A stretch of DNA of 64,000 nucleotides, from assembly GCF_001042985.1 (NCBI RefSeq), contig NZ_JYKY01000004.1, positions 62,001 through 126,000 of the forward strand. Direction: 5' to 3'. The position numbers and the translations under genes are program-made. Shown here piece by piece: positions 55,229-64,000 of the stretch. This DNA comes from Pseudomonas lundensis. Its GTDB lineage: Bacteria > Pseudomonadota > Gammaproteobacteria > Pseudomonadales > Pseudomonadaceae. How positions within the stretch are numbered: position 1 is the stretch's first letter; every line of letters begins with the position of its first letter. The notes beneath the pieces are model-generated. The model worked only from the letters and a program-made list of their open reading frames with translations. It was not told where the DNA came from and ran no database searches.

Positions 55229-57348
55229 AGGGCAATCCTGCCCAAGGGCTGAATGTTGATTTGCTGCGTCAGCTCCTGATACGACAGCACCGGCAACCCG
55301 TAATAATCGCTTTCAATCAACTTGCGTACGTAGCGGCGAATGTCCATTGAAACAATCAGCACCGGCTTGCTCTGCATGCCGGACAGGTCGCCCACGGTTT
55401 GGCGCACTTGCTGTAAAAATGCCTGGGTCACGGCCGGGTCCAGCGCCAGGTAACTGCCCGCACTGGTCTGGCGGATGCCACCGCGAATCTGTTCCTCCAC
55501 CTGCTGGTCGAGCAAGTAGGCGGGCAAGATGTTGTTGCCGCTCGAGTACTTGTGGCAGATGTAGCGCTTGAGGCTGCTGCGGATGTATTCGGTGAGCTGC
55601 ACCACATCCTTTTCCTTCTGTCCCCACTCCACCATGGCTTCGAGGATCGAACGCAGGTTGCGGATGGAAATGTCTTCGCCCACCAGCCGCTGGAGGATTT
55701 CGGTCATGCGCTGCAAGGGGATGATGCGCAGGGCTTCTTTCACCAGTTCGGCGTAGCTGTGCTCCATCTGTTCGAGCAGGTAGCGGGTCTCCTGAATCCC
55801 GATAAAGTCTTCGGCGTATTCGCGCAGCACGTGGGACAAGTGCCAGGTCAGCACCTGGTCCATGCTCAACACGCTGCAACCCGCCCGCTCAAGGCGTGGC
55901 CGGTGTTCTTCGCCAACCCACAGCGTGGGCTGGCCCGGCAGCACCGGGTCGCCTTCTTCGAACGGCACCCCCAGCAGTTCCAACTGGCTGCTGCGTTCCT
56001 GCACCAACAGCTGCGCCGGGCGCAGGCGGCCCCGCGCGACAGGCACTTCCTGAAGCTGGATCAGGTAGTCACCGTCCTTCAAACCTTCATTGAAACGCAG
56101 GTGAATCCCTGGAAACGGCACCCCGAAATCCAGGTACAGGGCGCGCCGTACCCGCACCAGTTCTTCATTGAGCGAGTAGCCTTCCAGGCTCTGCTGCAGG
56201 CTGGCGTCGACGTCGATCAGCAACGGCACGGTCATGGCGAACTCTTCCTTGTCACTCAGGCGCCCGCCCTTGGTTTTGCCGGGCGAAGGCTTGCCGCGAG
56301 GCTTGACCGAAGGCGCGCCCGCCCCTTGTGCCAGCAGCGTGGGCAGGTCGTGGGCTTCGCCTGCCGCCGCGGCACGGCGCTGGCGCAGCACCATCCAGTA
56401 ACCGCCGCCGCCCACCAGTAATGCCAGGGCGAAAAAGGTCACGGTCGGGAAGCCCGGAATCAGCCCGAACAGCACCAACAGCACGCCCCCGATCATCAAT
56501 GCCTTGGGCTGCGCCACGACCTGATCGCCGATGTCGCTGCCCAGATCGGTTGACGTGTCTGACGAATCGCGGGTGACGATGATCCCCGCCGTGATGGCGA
56601 TCAACAGCGCCGGGATCTGCGTGACCATGCCGTCGCCCACGGTCAGTACCGAGTACAGCTGCAAGGCATCGGCGGCGGTCATGCCTTTTTGTGTGACGCC
56701 GATGGTGATGCCGGCCAGGATGTTGACGAAGATGATGATCAGCCCGGCGATGGCGTCGCCTTTGACGAACTTCATGGCGCCGTCCATCGAGCCGAACATC
56801 TGGCTTTCCTTCTCGATCATCGAGCGCCGCTCGCGGGCTTCGTTGACGTCGATGACCCCGGCGCGCATGTCGCCGTCGATGCTCATTTGCTTGCCGGGCA
56901 TGGCGTCCAGCGAGAAGCGTGCGCTCACTTCGGCCACGCGTTCCGCGCCTTTGGTGATGACCAGAAACTGCACGATGGTGATGATCAAAAACAGAATGCA
57001 GCCCACCACGAGGTTGCCGCCGACCACGAAGTTGCCAAAGGTTTCGACGATCTTCCCGGCGTCCGCTTCGAGCAGGATCATCCGCGTGGTGCTGACCGAC
57101 AGCGCCAGCCGGAACAGCGTGGTAATCAGCAGCACTGCCGGGAACACCGAGAACTGCAAGGGCGAGTTGATGTAGACCGACATCATCATCAGCACCACCG
57201 AAATGGTGATGTTCATCGCGATCAGGATGTCCAGCAAAAACGGCGGCAGCGGCAACACCATCATGAACACCACCGCCAGCAGCATGATTGCCAGCATGAT
57301 GTCTTTACGGGCGCCGAGGCGGGTCAGAAACTCCGTGAGTTCAGGCAT
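55225..57348 (-). CDS. pcrD: Export-gate protein PcrD (SctV)
   Basis: 707-aa FHIPEP-family inner-membrane protein: about eight helices in residues 15-330 and a large cytoplasmic domain forming a nonameric ring. Motifs include [20 protein letters not shown] and [20 protein letters not shown]. Start [16 protein letters not shown] at 57348 fits family length (706 aa) and overlaps pcr4 by 8 bp. Confidence 0.96.
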   Translation of the reverse strand: MPELTEFLTRLGARKDIMLAIMLLAVVFMMVLPLPPFLLDILIAMNITISVVLMMMSVYINSPLQFSVFPAVLLITTLFRLALSVSTTRMILLEADAGKIVETFGNFVVGGNLVVGCILFLIITIVQFLVITKGAERVAEVSARFSLDAMPGKQMSIDGDMRAGVIDVNEARERRSMIEKESQMFGSMDGAMKFVKGDAIAGLIIIFVNILAGITIGVTQKGMTAADALQLYSVLTVGDGMVTQIPALLIAITAGIIVTRDSSDTSTDLGSDIGDQVVAQPKALMIGGVLLVLFGLIPGFPTVTFFALALLVGGGGYWMVLRQRRAAAAGEAHDLPTLLAQGAGAPSVKPRGKPSPGKTKGGRLSDKEEFAMTVPLLIDVDASLQQSLEGYSLNEELVRVRRALYLDFGVPFPGIHLRFNEGLKDGDYLIQLQEVPVARGRLRPAQLLVQERSSQLELLGVPFEEGDPVLPGQPTLWVGEEHRPRLERAGCSVLSMDQVLTWHLSHVLREYAEDFIGIQETRYLLEQMEHSYAELVKEALRIIPLQRMTEILQRLVGEDISIRNLRSILEAMVEWGQKEKDVVQLTEYIRSSLKRYICHKYSSGNNILPAYLLDQQVEEQIRGGIRQTSAGSYLALDPAVTQAFLQQVRQTVGDLSGMQSKPVLIVSMDIRRYVRKLIESDYYGLPVLSYQELTQQINIQPLGRIAL

Positions 57349-57682
57349 GGGTATCCCGCAGGGCAAGGAAGTGCTCGTAATCGGCGCGGGCCTGTTCCAG
57401 TTGGCCCTGCAGCTGGCGCGCACGGCTCAGGCAGGCCCAGAGTGCCGGGTCCTGTTCGCCGTCGGCCAGCAATTGCTCGCAGTGCTGTTGGGCCTGGGCG
57501 CCCAGGTCCAGTTGCAGCAATGCCACCACCAGCGCCTTGCGCGCGTCGCGTTGGCGGGGTTCTGCACTGAGCAGGGCTTCAAAAAACGTGCGGGCGCGGC
57601 CCGGTTGGGCGCATTGCAGTTGCACCCATCCGAGCAGCAACAGCAGGGTTTGCTCAACCGGTTTCAAGCTCATGTCACTCAT
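57341..57682 (-). CDS. pcr4: Pcr4 (YscY/SctY-type)
   Basis: 113-aa TPR-like protein that binds Pcr3 (SctX) and through it PcrD ([32 protein letters not shown]). ATGA overlap with pcr3. Confidence 0.9.
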   Translation of the reverse strand: MSDMSLKPVEQTLLLLLGWVQLQCAQPGRARTFFEALLSAEPRQRDARKALVVALLQLDLGAQAQQHCEQLLADGEQDPALWACLSRARQLQGQLEQARADYEHFLALRDTHA

Positions 57683-58044
57683 ACCTTGTGCAACAAATTC
57701 AGCGCCACGTGCAGCAGTTGCTCGTCGTCACTGCGCGCGGCAATCAGCTGTGCCGCCGCGTGCAGGTGGGGGTCCGGCGACGCTTCCAGGGTCTGGCGTA
57801 ATTGGGCGAGGGCCTGGCGAAACGCCTGGGGGCGCAGCAGTTCGTGAAAATGCCCGGAGGGGCGTGCCAGATCCAGCCATTGCTGTTCGGCACGACGGGC
57901 CGGGTACAAGGCATCGAAATGCGCCTGCACACTGTGGCCGTCCGGCGGCAACACATAGCGCTCGGGCAGCCCGGCCAGGTCATGGGCGCTGTCGACTTCG
58001 CTGAGGTGCTCGATCCCGATATGCAGGCCGCTGATGCGACTCAC
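57679..58044 (-). CDS. pcr3: Pcr3 (YscX/SctX-type export component)
   Basis: 121 aa with the conserved C-terminal half [17 protein letters not shown] and GLPERYVLPPDG near residue 25. SctX is exported and is needed for secretion of early substrates. ATGA overlap with pcr2. Confidence 0.9.
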   Translation of the reverse strand: MSRISGLHIGIEHLSEVDSAHDLAGLPERYVLPPDGHSVQAHFDALYPARRAEQQWLDLARPSGHFHELLRPQAFRQALAQLRQTLEASPDPHLHAAAQLIAARSDDEQLLHVALNLLHKV

Positions 58045-58412
58045 GGGGCCAGCACTTCTTCACGCACGGCGATCAGCGTGCGCAGTGCTTGATGCAACAC
58101 CGGCACCGTGACCCGCCGCGCCTCCAGGGAGATAAACAGCAGCAGGCGCGATTCGCCCGCCCAGCCACAGCGCAGCGGCAACGGGGGGGCGGCCCGGCTG
58201 TAACAGCGCGACAGGGCGCGCAGCATGCCCTGATGCGCCTGATGCCACGGCAGCTCCAGCGCCAGCCAGAGCGTCAGCCCGTGGGCATGCCGCTCCAGTT
58301 GCAGGGTGCCTGCGTGCTCGAATTCCAGCTGCACCAGGTCACTCAACGGCGACGGCAACGCCACGCCCATGTCCTGACAGAACCGGGTCAGCGCCTGATC
58401 AATCCACTGCAT
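58041..58412 (-). CDS. pcr2: Pcr2 (SycN-type chaperone)
   Basis: 123-aa CesT-fold protein (MQWIDQALTRFCQDMG; DLVQLEFEHAGTLQLERH). Forms a heterodimer with PscB on the PopN N-terminus. Nine bases after pcr1. Confidence 0.9.
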   Translation of the reverse strand: MQWIDQALTRFCQDMGVALPSPLSDLVQLEFEHAGTLQLERHAHGLTLWLALELPWHQAHQGMLRALSRCYSRAAPPLPLRCGWAGESRLLLFISLEARRVTVPVLHQALRTLIAVREEVLAP

Positions 58413-58421
58413 GCTGTGTTC

Positions 58422-58697
58422 TCATTGGGCTTGCCATTCGTCCTCTTCCTGATCGATGGCCAGATCCATGGCCAATTGACAGGCGTTGAGCAGGTTGTGC
58501 CGCTGTTCCTCATCGGCAAATGTTTCGATGGGCAACAGGCGCAGCAGGCGTTTGATTTCACGGTAGAAGGTGATGAGTTCGGCCACGCTGTGCAGCGGCA
58601 TCGACTGGCCCATGCGCTGAATGTCCTGCACCGTGACCCAGCGTTTATCCACCAGTGAGACCAGATCGCCCATCAGTTCAGAAGGCCCGTATGCCAT
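58422..58697 (-). CDS. pcr1: Pcr1 (TyeA-type gatekeeper subunit)
   Basis: 91 aa, start MAYGPSELMGDLVSLVDKRW, followed by LRLLPIETFADEEQRHNLLN. TyeA proteins bind the C-terminus of PopN. Overlaps popN by 20 bp. Confidence 0.92.
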   Translation of the reverse strand: MAYGPSELMGDLVSLVDKRWVTVQDIQRMGQSMPLHSVAELITFYREIKRLLRLLPIETFADEEQRHNLLNACQLAMDLAIDQEEDEWQAQ

Positions 58698-59553
58698 GCC
58701 CTTGCTCTCCCGTGACCAACGCTTTCCATAGCGCATGAACCTGATTTGACAGGCCGCACAGCACTCGCAGCTTGGCCATGTCGCTCATCACCCGCTCCAG
58801 CTTGACCGGGTCGAGGTGAGCTTGCTGGCTGTCCAGATCGGCACTCAGGGCTTTCATCATGAACCCCGTCACGCCTTCGATGGCGGAGCTGGCGAAGCGC
58901 GTCTGAATGTCCTGCCAGGCCGCAGACAGGCCTTTGTAATCAAGGACGGCATCGCGGTAGGTGTCGCGCAGCGCCTGCACTTCGCCCAGCCCTTGGGCGT
59001 GTGCCTCACAGGCCAGCGGGCCGATGCTCAGGCCGGTTTCAATTGCGGCGCCGTGTTCTTCGGCCATCTGCAACAGGGCTTGATCGATCAACGCCAACAG
59101 CGCGCGGGCGTCGGTTTTGGCGGCCAGCGTCTGACGCGCAAACGACAGCGCCACAAACTGGTGGCTGACCTCGCCGGAAAAGCTGTTGAGGTAGGCCTTG
59201 AGCTGCGCCATGTGGGTGAGCTGCCCGCTGGACAGTTGCGCCACCAGGGTGTCGAGTTTTTGCTGGCGGTCGAGGTCGGGCACCTTGTGCAGGTACTCTT
59301 CGAGCATCTCCTGAACTTCGCTCAGGCGCGCTTGCCCGTCGCTGATCTTGCGTTTGGCCAGTGACTTTTCCACCCGCTCGGAAAACGCGAACGTCAGTTC
59401 TTCAGCGGCATCGGCCATCGACTGGCTGGTGGACACGTAGTGCACCCGCTCGCCCTGAAAACTGCCGCTCAAGCGTGGGTCGGGGCTGCGCGACGGTTCG
59501 ACCTCGCGATCCCGTGGCGCGGTGGGTGCCAGCAGGTTCTGGATGTTGGCCAT
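58678..59553 (-). CDS. popN: Gatekeeper PopN (SctW)
   Basis: 291-aa YopN homologue that blocks effector release before host contact. Three X-bundle-like helical repeats; conserved YHV-type region RVHYVSTSQSMADAAEELTF is near residues 35-55. First gene of popN-pcr1-2-3-4-pcrD-pcrR, with a 33-base leader behind an ExsA box. Confidence 0.93.
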   Translation of the reverse strand: MANIQNLLAPTAPRDREVEPSRSPDPRLSGSFQGERVHYVSTSQSMADAAEELTFAFSERVEKSLAKRKISDGQARLSEVQEMLEEYLHKVPDLDRQQKLDTLVAQLSSGQLTHMAQLKAYLNSFSGEVSHQFVALSFARQTLAAKTDARALLALIDQALLQMAEEHGAAIETGLSIGPLACEAHAQGLGEVQALRDTYRDAVLDYKGLSAAWQDIQTRFASSAIEGVTGFMMKALSADLDSQQAHLDPVKLERVMSDMAKLRVLCGLSNQVHALWKALVTGEQGHGIRAF

Positions 59554-59592
59554 AGAGGCACTCGCTCTCGTGCAGCTGTGAAGAAGAGCGCC

Positions 59593-59644
59593 ATTGTAAA
59601 AATGCGCGGCTGGCGGCGGCTGCCAAAATCCGTCGCATTTTTTT
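59593..59644 (-). promoter_or_regulatory. ExsA-dependent promoter of the popN operon
   Basis: Minus strand: seven A from 59644, then TGC-GAC, six bases, TGGCA (59625-59621), 21-base spacer, -10 TACAAT (59598-59593). Lacks the usual pyrimidine after GnC. Confidence 0.75.
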
Positions 59645-59681
59645 AGGCTGCCCGTTTAAACGACTGGCCCAACCAATTTAT

Positions 59682-59732
59682 AAAAACTCTCGGCCGAGAC
59701 TGAAATTTCCTACAGAAGCTTCTCTTTAAAAT
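59682..59732 (+). promoter_or_regulatory. ExsA-dependent promoter of the pscN operon
   Basis: AAAAACTCTC-GGC-CGAGAC-TGAAA (59682-59705), 20-base spacer, -10 TAAAAT (59727-59732). The two divergent boxes lie back to back, 37 bp apart. Confidence 0.8.
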
Positions 59733-59760
59733 GGCGGCCAGCCCCACACCCAAGCCGACC

Positions 59761-61083
59761 ATGCCCCTCTCTTTTGACCCCATCGCCGATCAGATGCAGC
59801 ACGTCATTGAGCAATGCCGGCTGATTCAGATCCGTGGCCGGGTGACGCAAGTCACCGGCACGCTGCTCAAGGCCGTGGTGCCGGGCGTGCGCATTGGCGA
59901 GTTGTGTCACCTGCGCAACCCGGACCATTCGTTGTCATTGATGGCGGAGGTCATTGGTTTTCAGCAGCATCAGGCGTTGCTGACACCGCTGGGAGAAATG
60001 CACGGGATTTCTTCAAACACCGAGGTCAGCCCGACCGGCACCATGCACCAAGTGGGCGTGGGCGAACATTTGCTCGGGCAGGTGCTCGATGGCTTGGGTC
60101 AGCCTTTGCAAGGCGCGCCCTTGGGCGAACCGGCCGCCTGGTATCCGGTGTATCGCGACGCGCCCGCGCCCATGAGCCGCCAACTGATTACCCGCCCGAT
60201 TTCATTGGGCGTGCGCACCCTGGACGGGCTGTTGTGTTGCGGCGAAGGCCAGCGCATGGGGATTTTTGCAGCGGCGGGCGGCGGCAAAAGCACGTTGCTG
60301 GCGACGCTGATGCGTAACGCTGAAGTGGACGTGATCGTACTCGCGCTGGTGGGTGAGCGCGGGCGCGAAGTGCGCGAATTCATTGAGTCCGACCTGGGCG
60401 AAGAGGGCCTGCGGCGTTCGGTGCTGGTGGTGGCGACCTCCGACCGGCCCGCCATGGAACGGGCCAAGGCGGGCTTCGTGGCGACCAGCATCGCGGAGTA
60501 CTTTCGCGATCAGGGCAAGCGGGTGTTGCTGCTGATGGACTCGGTCACCCGCTTTGCCCGTGCCCAACGGGAGATCGGTCTGGCAGCGGGCGAACCGCCC
60601 ACGCGCCGTGGCTATCCACCGTCCGTGTTTGCCGCCTTGCCGCGGTTGATGGAGCGCGCCGGGCAATCGGACACCGGCTCGATCACCGCGCTGTACACGG
60701 TGCTGGTGGAGGGCGACGACATGACCGAGCCGGTGGCCGATGAAACCCGCTCCATCCTCGACGGGCACATCATCCTGTCGCGCAAGCTGGCGGCGGCCAA
60801 TCACTACCCGGCCATCGATGTGTTGCGCTCGGTGAGCCGGGTAATGAATCAGATTGTGACCCCCGGTCATCGGCACGCGGCCAGTCAGGTGCGCGAGTGG
60901 ATGGCCAAATACGAAGAAGTGGAATTGCTGCTCAAGATCGGTGAGTACCAGAAAGGCCAGGACCCGATTGCCGACCGCGCCATCGACAAGATGCCTGCGA
61001 TCCGGGACTGGTTGCGTCAGGGGACTCACGAACTCAGCAACTTGCCGCACAGCCTTGCCCAACTGGAGGCCCTTGCCCAGTGA
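59761..61083 (+). CDS. pscN: Type III secretion ATPase PscN (SctN)
   Basis: 440-aa F1-type hexameric ATPase that unfolds substrates and strips chaperones. [20 protein letters not shown] at the N-terminus, Walker A AAGGGKST with Lys176, [20 protein letters not shown] and [20 protein letters not shown]. Start 59761 (MPLSFDP) is preferred: it gives the YscN/PscN length, while the in-frame ATG at 59731 overlaps the predicted -10 element. Confidence 0.96.
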   Translation: MPLSFDPIADQMQHVIEQCRLIQIRGRVTQVTGTLLKAVVPGVRIGELCHLRNPDHSLSLMAEVIGFQQHQALLTPLGEMHGISSNTEVSPTGTMHQVGVGEHLLGQVLDGLGQPLQGAPLGEPAAWYPVYRDAPAPMSRQLITRPISLGVRTLDGLLCCGEGQRMGIFAAAGGGKSTLLATLMRNAEVDVIVLALVGERGREVREFIESDLGEEGLRRSVLVVATSDRPAMERAKAGFVATSIAEYFRDQGKRVLLLMDSVTRFARAQREIGLAAGEPPTRRGYPPSVFAALPRLMERAGQSDTGSITALYTVLVEGDDMTEPVADETRSILDGHIILSRKLAAANHYPAIDVLRSVSRVMNQIVTPGHRHAASQVREWMAKYEEVELLLKIGEYQKGQDPIADRAIDKMPAIRDWLRQGTHELSNLPHSLAQLEALAQ

Positions 61084-61547
61084 CCTTGCACACGCTGTTA
61101 ACCATCAAGTCCTTGCGCGCCCGGCGGGCGGAGCAGGAACAGCATCGCCATCAACTGCGGGTACAGGCCTGCCGACACGCCCAGGCCCTGAGCGTGACCG
61201 AGCATCAGCAGTACCAGCAGTGGCGTCAGGCCGAGGAAGCGCGCCTGTTCGAGCAGTGCAAGGAGCAGCCGTTCAACCGGCAAAAACTGGAGCGATGGCA
61301 ACAACAGGTGGCCCTGTTGCGTGAAGAAGAAGCCCGCCTCGAACAAGCGATTGCCGAGCGCACCCACGTGCTGGTGCAAGAGCGCGAGTTGTGGCGCTTG
61401 AGCCAGCGCAAGCTGCTGGACGCGCAGCAACAGGTGGAAAAATTCACCGAATTGAGCCGCCATGCACTGGACGAAGAACGCCACATGAATGAGTTGAAAG
61501 AAGAAATGGAACTCGATGAATTCCGTCGTCCGGACGTGGTGTCATGA
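61080..61547 (+). CDS. pscO: Central stalk protein PscO (SctO)
   Basis: 155-aa coiled-coil protein, GTG start overlapping the pscN stop (GTGA). Almost all helix, rich in Gln, Arg and Glu, comparable to FliJ: it sits in the ATPase pore and contacts PcrD. Confidence 0.9.
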   Translation: MTLHTLLTIKSLRARRAEQEQHRHQLRVQACRHAQALSVTEHQQYQQWRQAEEARLFEQCKEQPFNRQKLERWQQQVALLREEEARLEQAIAERTHVLVQERELWRLSQRKLLDAQQQVEKFTELSRHALDEERHMNELKEEMELDEFRRPDVVS

Positions 61548-62755
61548 CCCGCATCAGCCCGGTCGAACCTTCGCTGCCGGGTGAGGCGCCAACCCCGATG
61601 ACCCCTGAAAAAGCGCTGCAACAGCACTTTGAACAGGCACTGTTTGCACCGCGAGTGAACGTGCCGACACCGATGCGCCCGACGCTGTCGGCGCTGGGCA
61701 GTTCCTTTCAACAGGCTCATCACGCGTTCGCCCAGTTGCTCAGAGGGCCTGAACCCCAGGCGACACCTGCGCCCCCGGCCGACGAACAGCACAGGCAGCA
61801 CGCTGCAGAAGCGTTCAATGTTGAGGACAGGGCGCAGCGCCCGCCCGTGCGTGCGATGGAGACCTTAAAACCTGCTGTCGACGTTGCCGAGGGCTGCGAA
61901 CCTGCAGCGGTACACGCCAAGACGCACGATCATGCTCAGCCCCCCACCGCCGCGCAACTGCCTGCCCGACACCCTGCCATCGACACGTTAAACACCGTTG
62001 CGGACGCTGCCGAACCTGCCAGACACGTCATGTCCGAGGGCGTTAGCCTCCCTTTTGCTGCCCAACAACCGGCGCAGATACCGCCCTTTAACACCGCTGC
62101 CGTCGCTGCCGAACCGGCGAAGCACGTCAAGCCTGAAGGCGATACCCAGCCGCTCACCGCCGCACCGCCGACGCTGCCGGAGGTGTTGAACACCGGCGTG
62201 TCCACCGCCGCAGGTGACGCACCCCCTGTCGATTCCCACGGCGCAGCGACCCCGGTTGCGCCTGCGAACGACAACCGCGCTCAGGATGACGCGCCTCAGG
62301 ACGAGCCGGCTCGCGACCTGCCCCTGGTGGACGACCCGCCTGACGCGTTCGCCGCTTTGATGACCCCCGGCGACAAGCTGCTCGCCCGTTTACAGCCCAC
62401 CCCGGCCGTCCCCGTTTTGACGCGGGACGTGCAGCAGTTGCTCAGCGCGTTGCAGCCGCACATCCAGTGCGCTGTCACCCCCACCGGCAGCGCCAGTGTG
62501 GTGCAGGTGCATTTGCCGCAGCTCGGGCATGTGGAGGTGCAGTTGGTGACGATTCACGGTCAGTTACAAGTCGATATTCAGGCCAGCCCCGGCAGCCTGT
62601 TGCAGTTGCAACTGGCGCGCCATGAGCTGCTGGAGCGTCTGCAACGGGTCAGCCCGGAGCAACCGGTGCACCTGTCATTCAGCAATGCCCAGGACGGCGA
62701 TCAGCGCTCGCGTCAGCGGCGCAGTGTGTATGACGAGTGGGAGCCGCAGCCATGA
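61544..62755 (+). CDS. pscP: Needle-length ruler PscP (SctP)
   Basis: 403 aa (P. aeruginosa PscP about 369). N-terminal secretion region, a Pro/Ala-rich middle (residues 65-265) with imperfect repeats of 33 residues around NTxxxxAEPAxHVxxEG, and a C-terminal substrate-switch domain (VVQVHLPQLGHVEVQLVTIH). SctP measures needle length and then switches export to translocators. ATGA overlaps at both ends. Confidence 0.92.
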   Translation: MTRISPVEPSLPGEAPTPMTPEKALQQHFEQALFAPRVNVPTPMRPTLSALGSSFQQAHHAFAQLLRGPEPQATPAPPADEQHRQHAAEAFNVEDRAQRPPVRAMETLKPAVDVAEGCEPAAVHAKTHDHAQPPTAAQLPARHPAIDTLNTVADAAEPARHVMSEGVSLPFAAQQPAQIPPFNTAAVAAEPAKHVKPEGDTQPLTAAPPTLPEVLNTGVSTAAGDAPPVDSHGAATPVAPANDNRAQDDAPQDEPARDLPLVDDPPDAFAALMTPGDKLLARLQPTPAVPVLTRDVQQLLSALQPHIQCAVTPTGSASVVQVHLPQLGHVEVQLVTIHGQLQVDIQASPGSLLQLQLARHELLERLQRVSPEQPVHLSFSNAQDGDQRSRQRRSVYDEWEPQP

Positions 62756-63678
62756 ACGGCTTGGGACTTAAGGCGGTCGAGCCGCAGGAGTGGGCGTTGC
62801 AGCAACGCCTGGCGGTGTGCCGCAGCCGCTACCCGTTTGAGGACGGGCACGCGCAATTGGCGGTCAGCCATCCTGCGGCGGGTCTTGATATGGCGCTGCG
62901 GGTTCACTGGCGCGGCGTGCCGCTGCGCTGGTTGTGTCACCGCGCCTGTCTGGCGCAATGGCTGGCGCCGCGCTTGCAGGAGGCGGCTTTCGCCAGTTTG
63001 CCCCCCGCCCTGCAACTGGCGTTGCTGGAAGTGGAAGCGGCGTCGTTCACCGGCCTGGTGTGGGAGGCCGTCGAGCCGTGTGTGCCGACCGCACGAACCC
63101 CTTGCTTGAGCCTCAGCCTGTCCCGTGGCAGCGAGCAGTTAGTGGGGTGGCTTGAGGGAGATCCCGGCGCGCTGCTGGCCATGCTCGCGCCCCGGCCATT
63201 GCGCGAAATGCAGCCTGTGGCGCTGGTGTTGTCGTTGCAGTGGGGCCCCGTGGCGCTGACCCCCGCGCTGTTGAATTCGGTCTGCCCCGGCGATGTGCTG
63301 CTGTTGCCCCCGCACCACGACGCGCAAAGCCCGTTGCTGGCCCATATCGAAGGGCGCCCGTGGGCGCACGTTCTTCCTGAAGACTCTCACCTCAAGGTAC
63401 TCGCCATGCACACACCGCCCCCGACTGACCCCGACCACGCCCTGGCGGGTCTCGATCAACTAGACGTGCAGGTCAGTTTTGAGGTGGGTCGTCAAACCCT
63501 CGACCTGCACACGCTAGCAGCGCTGGAGCCGGGCGCGCTGATTGATCTGGCCTGCGGGCTGGAAGGCGAGGTGCGCATCCTGGCCAATCAGCGCTGCGTC
63601 GGCACCGGTGAGCTGGTGCGCATTCAGGACCGGTTGGGGGTGCGCGTCACCCGCCTGTTGCCGGGCAGCGCCGCATGA
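62752..63678 (+). CDS. pscQ: C-ring/pod protein PscQ (SctQ)
   Basis: 308-aa sorting-platform protein, C-terminal SPOA domain (LDVQVSFEVGRQTLDLHTLA; RILANQRCVGTGELVRIQD). Forms the cytoplasmic pods with PscL and PscK. ATGA overlap with pscP. Confidence 0.93.
   Translation: MNGLGLKAVEPQEWALQQRLAVCRSRYPFEDGHAQLAVSHPAAGLDMALRVHWRGVPLRWLCHRACLAQWLAPRLQEAAFASLPPALQLALLEVEAASFTGLVWEAVEPCVPTARTPCLSLSLSRGSEQLVGWLEGDPGALLAMLAPRPLREMQPVALVLSLQWGPVALTPALLNSVCPGDVLLLPPHHDAQSPLLAHIEGRPWAHVLPEDSHLKVLAMHTPPPTDPDHALAGLDQLDVQVSFEVGRQTLDLHTLAALEPGALIDLACGLEGEVRILANQRCVGTGELVRIQDRLGVRVTRLLPGSAA
63406..63678 (+). CDS. Internally started short PscQ (SctQ-C)
   Basis: ATG at 63406 inside pscQ, in frame, preceded by AAGG eight bases upstream. 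It would give a 90-aa SPOA-only product beginning MHTPPPTDPDHALAGLDQLD. Yersinia YscQ makes an 88-aa product in the same way, needed for secretion. Prediction only. Confidence 0.6.
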   Translation: MHTPPPTDPDHALAGLDQLDVQVSFEVGRQTLDLHTLAALEPGALIDLACGLEGEVRILANQRCVGTGELVRIQDRLGVRVTRLLPGSAA

Positions 63679-64000
63679 TTCAGTTACCGGACGAACTCAG
63701 CCTCATCATGGGGCTGGCCTTGCTGGCCCTGTTGCCGTTTATCGCGGTGATGGCCACATCGTTTATCAAAATGACGGTGGTGTTTTCGCTGTTGCGCAAC
63801 GCGCTGGGCGTGCAACAAATCCCGCCCAACATGGCGATGTACGGGCTGGCCATTATTTTGAGTGTGTACGTGATGGCCCCCGTGGGGTTCGCCACCCGCG
63901 ACTACCTGAAAACCCATGAGGTGAGCCTGAGTAAAACCGAATCGGTCGAGTTGTTTCTCGATGAAGGCATGCAGCCGTACCGCGATTTTCTCAAGCGTCA
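63675..64000 (+). CDS. pscR: Export-gate protein PscR (SctR), N-terminal part
   Basis: First 108 residues of the FliP-type core export protein: MIQLPDELSLIMGLALLALL, then FIAVMATSFIKMTVVFSLLR and ALGVQQIPPNMAMYGLAIIL, with the expected first helices. It overlaps pscQ (ATGA) and is cut by the window edge; pscS, pscT and pscU should follow. Confidence 0.95.
   Translation, partial: MIQLPDELSLIMGLALLALLPFIAVMATSFIKMTVVFSLLRNALGVQQIPPNMAMYGLAIILSVYVMAPVGFATRDYLKTHEVSLSKTESVELFLDEGMQPYRDFLKR

Noticed and set aside
38055..64000. Hrp-type (HrpL-dependent) type III system
   Set aside because: Gene content and order (exsA/C/D/E, pcrV, popB/D, pscE/F/G, ExoU) are of the Psc/Ysc type, and no hrpL, hrpR/S or hrpA-like gene is present.

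Overview
The window reads as the chromosome of a fluorescent-group Pseudomonas. The first 38 kb is recognisable Pseudomonas core: metX-yggU-yggT-proC-yggS-pilT, pyrRBC', ruvX-algH-tonB3-gshB, the pilGHIJ-chpA-chpC pilus chemosensory cluster, ahcY-metF-rhlE, yceI-cytochrome b561, and bioA-rsmE. Proteins are Pseudomonas-like throughout, the DNA is GC-rich, and no integrase, transposase, tRNA, rRNA or CRISPR array was seen.

Layout. 1-4236: biosynthetic genes on the minus strand, then pilT. 4278-11599: NlpC/P60 hydrolase, TM2 protein, the pyrR-pyrB-pyrC' operon, ruvX, algH, tonB3, gshB. 11869-21733: the Pil-Chp chemosensory operon, without pilK or chpB and with a shortened ChpA. 21793-25653: a small accessory patch with a membrane protein of unknown function, a DUF6124-type small protein behind a structured leader, a split chromate-transporter pair and a TauD-like oxygenase. 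25932-37978: HlyIII, formate/nitrite channel, thioesterase, SAH-riboswitch-controlled ahcY, metF, RhlE helicase, YceI/b561, bioA, rsmE, MAPEG and EamA proteins.

38055-64000 holds a nearly complete Ysc/Psc-family type III secretion system of the Pseudomonas aeruginosa kind. Minus-strand units are exsD-pscBCDEFGHIJKL, exsCEBA, pcrGVH-popBD and popN-pcr1-pcr2-pcr3-pcr4-pcrD-pcrR. A plus-strand unit pscNOPQR runs off the right edge. The regulatory cascade ExsE-ExsC-ExsD-ExsA is complete. Five ExsA-type boxes (A-tract, GnC, six bases, TGnnA) lie before exsC, exsD, pcrG, popN and pscN, each followed 20-21 bases later by a -10 hexamer. Directly behind pscL sit exoU, a patatin-like phospholipase effector with an intact Ser-Asp dyad, and its chaperone spcU. 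In P. aeruginosa exoU lies on an island away from the secretion genes, so here a whole secretion machine and a potent effector form one block.

How it fits together. PscN/O/P/Q/K/L form the cytoplasmic motor and sorting platform, PscR and PcrD the export gate, PscJ/D/C the rings, PscI and PscF the rod and needle. PscE/G chaperone the needle. PcrV-PopB-PopD form the translocon with PcrG/PcrH as chaperones, PopN-Pcr1-Pcr2-PscB the gatekeeper, and ExoU the visible cargo. The points most worth checking are the exoU linkage and its missing ExsA box, the 18-bp nested inverted repeat between exsB and exsA, the SD-sequestering leader of the DUF6124 gene, the terminator-like hairpin before pyrR, the 33-residue ruler repeats in PscP, and the internal start in pscQ.
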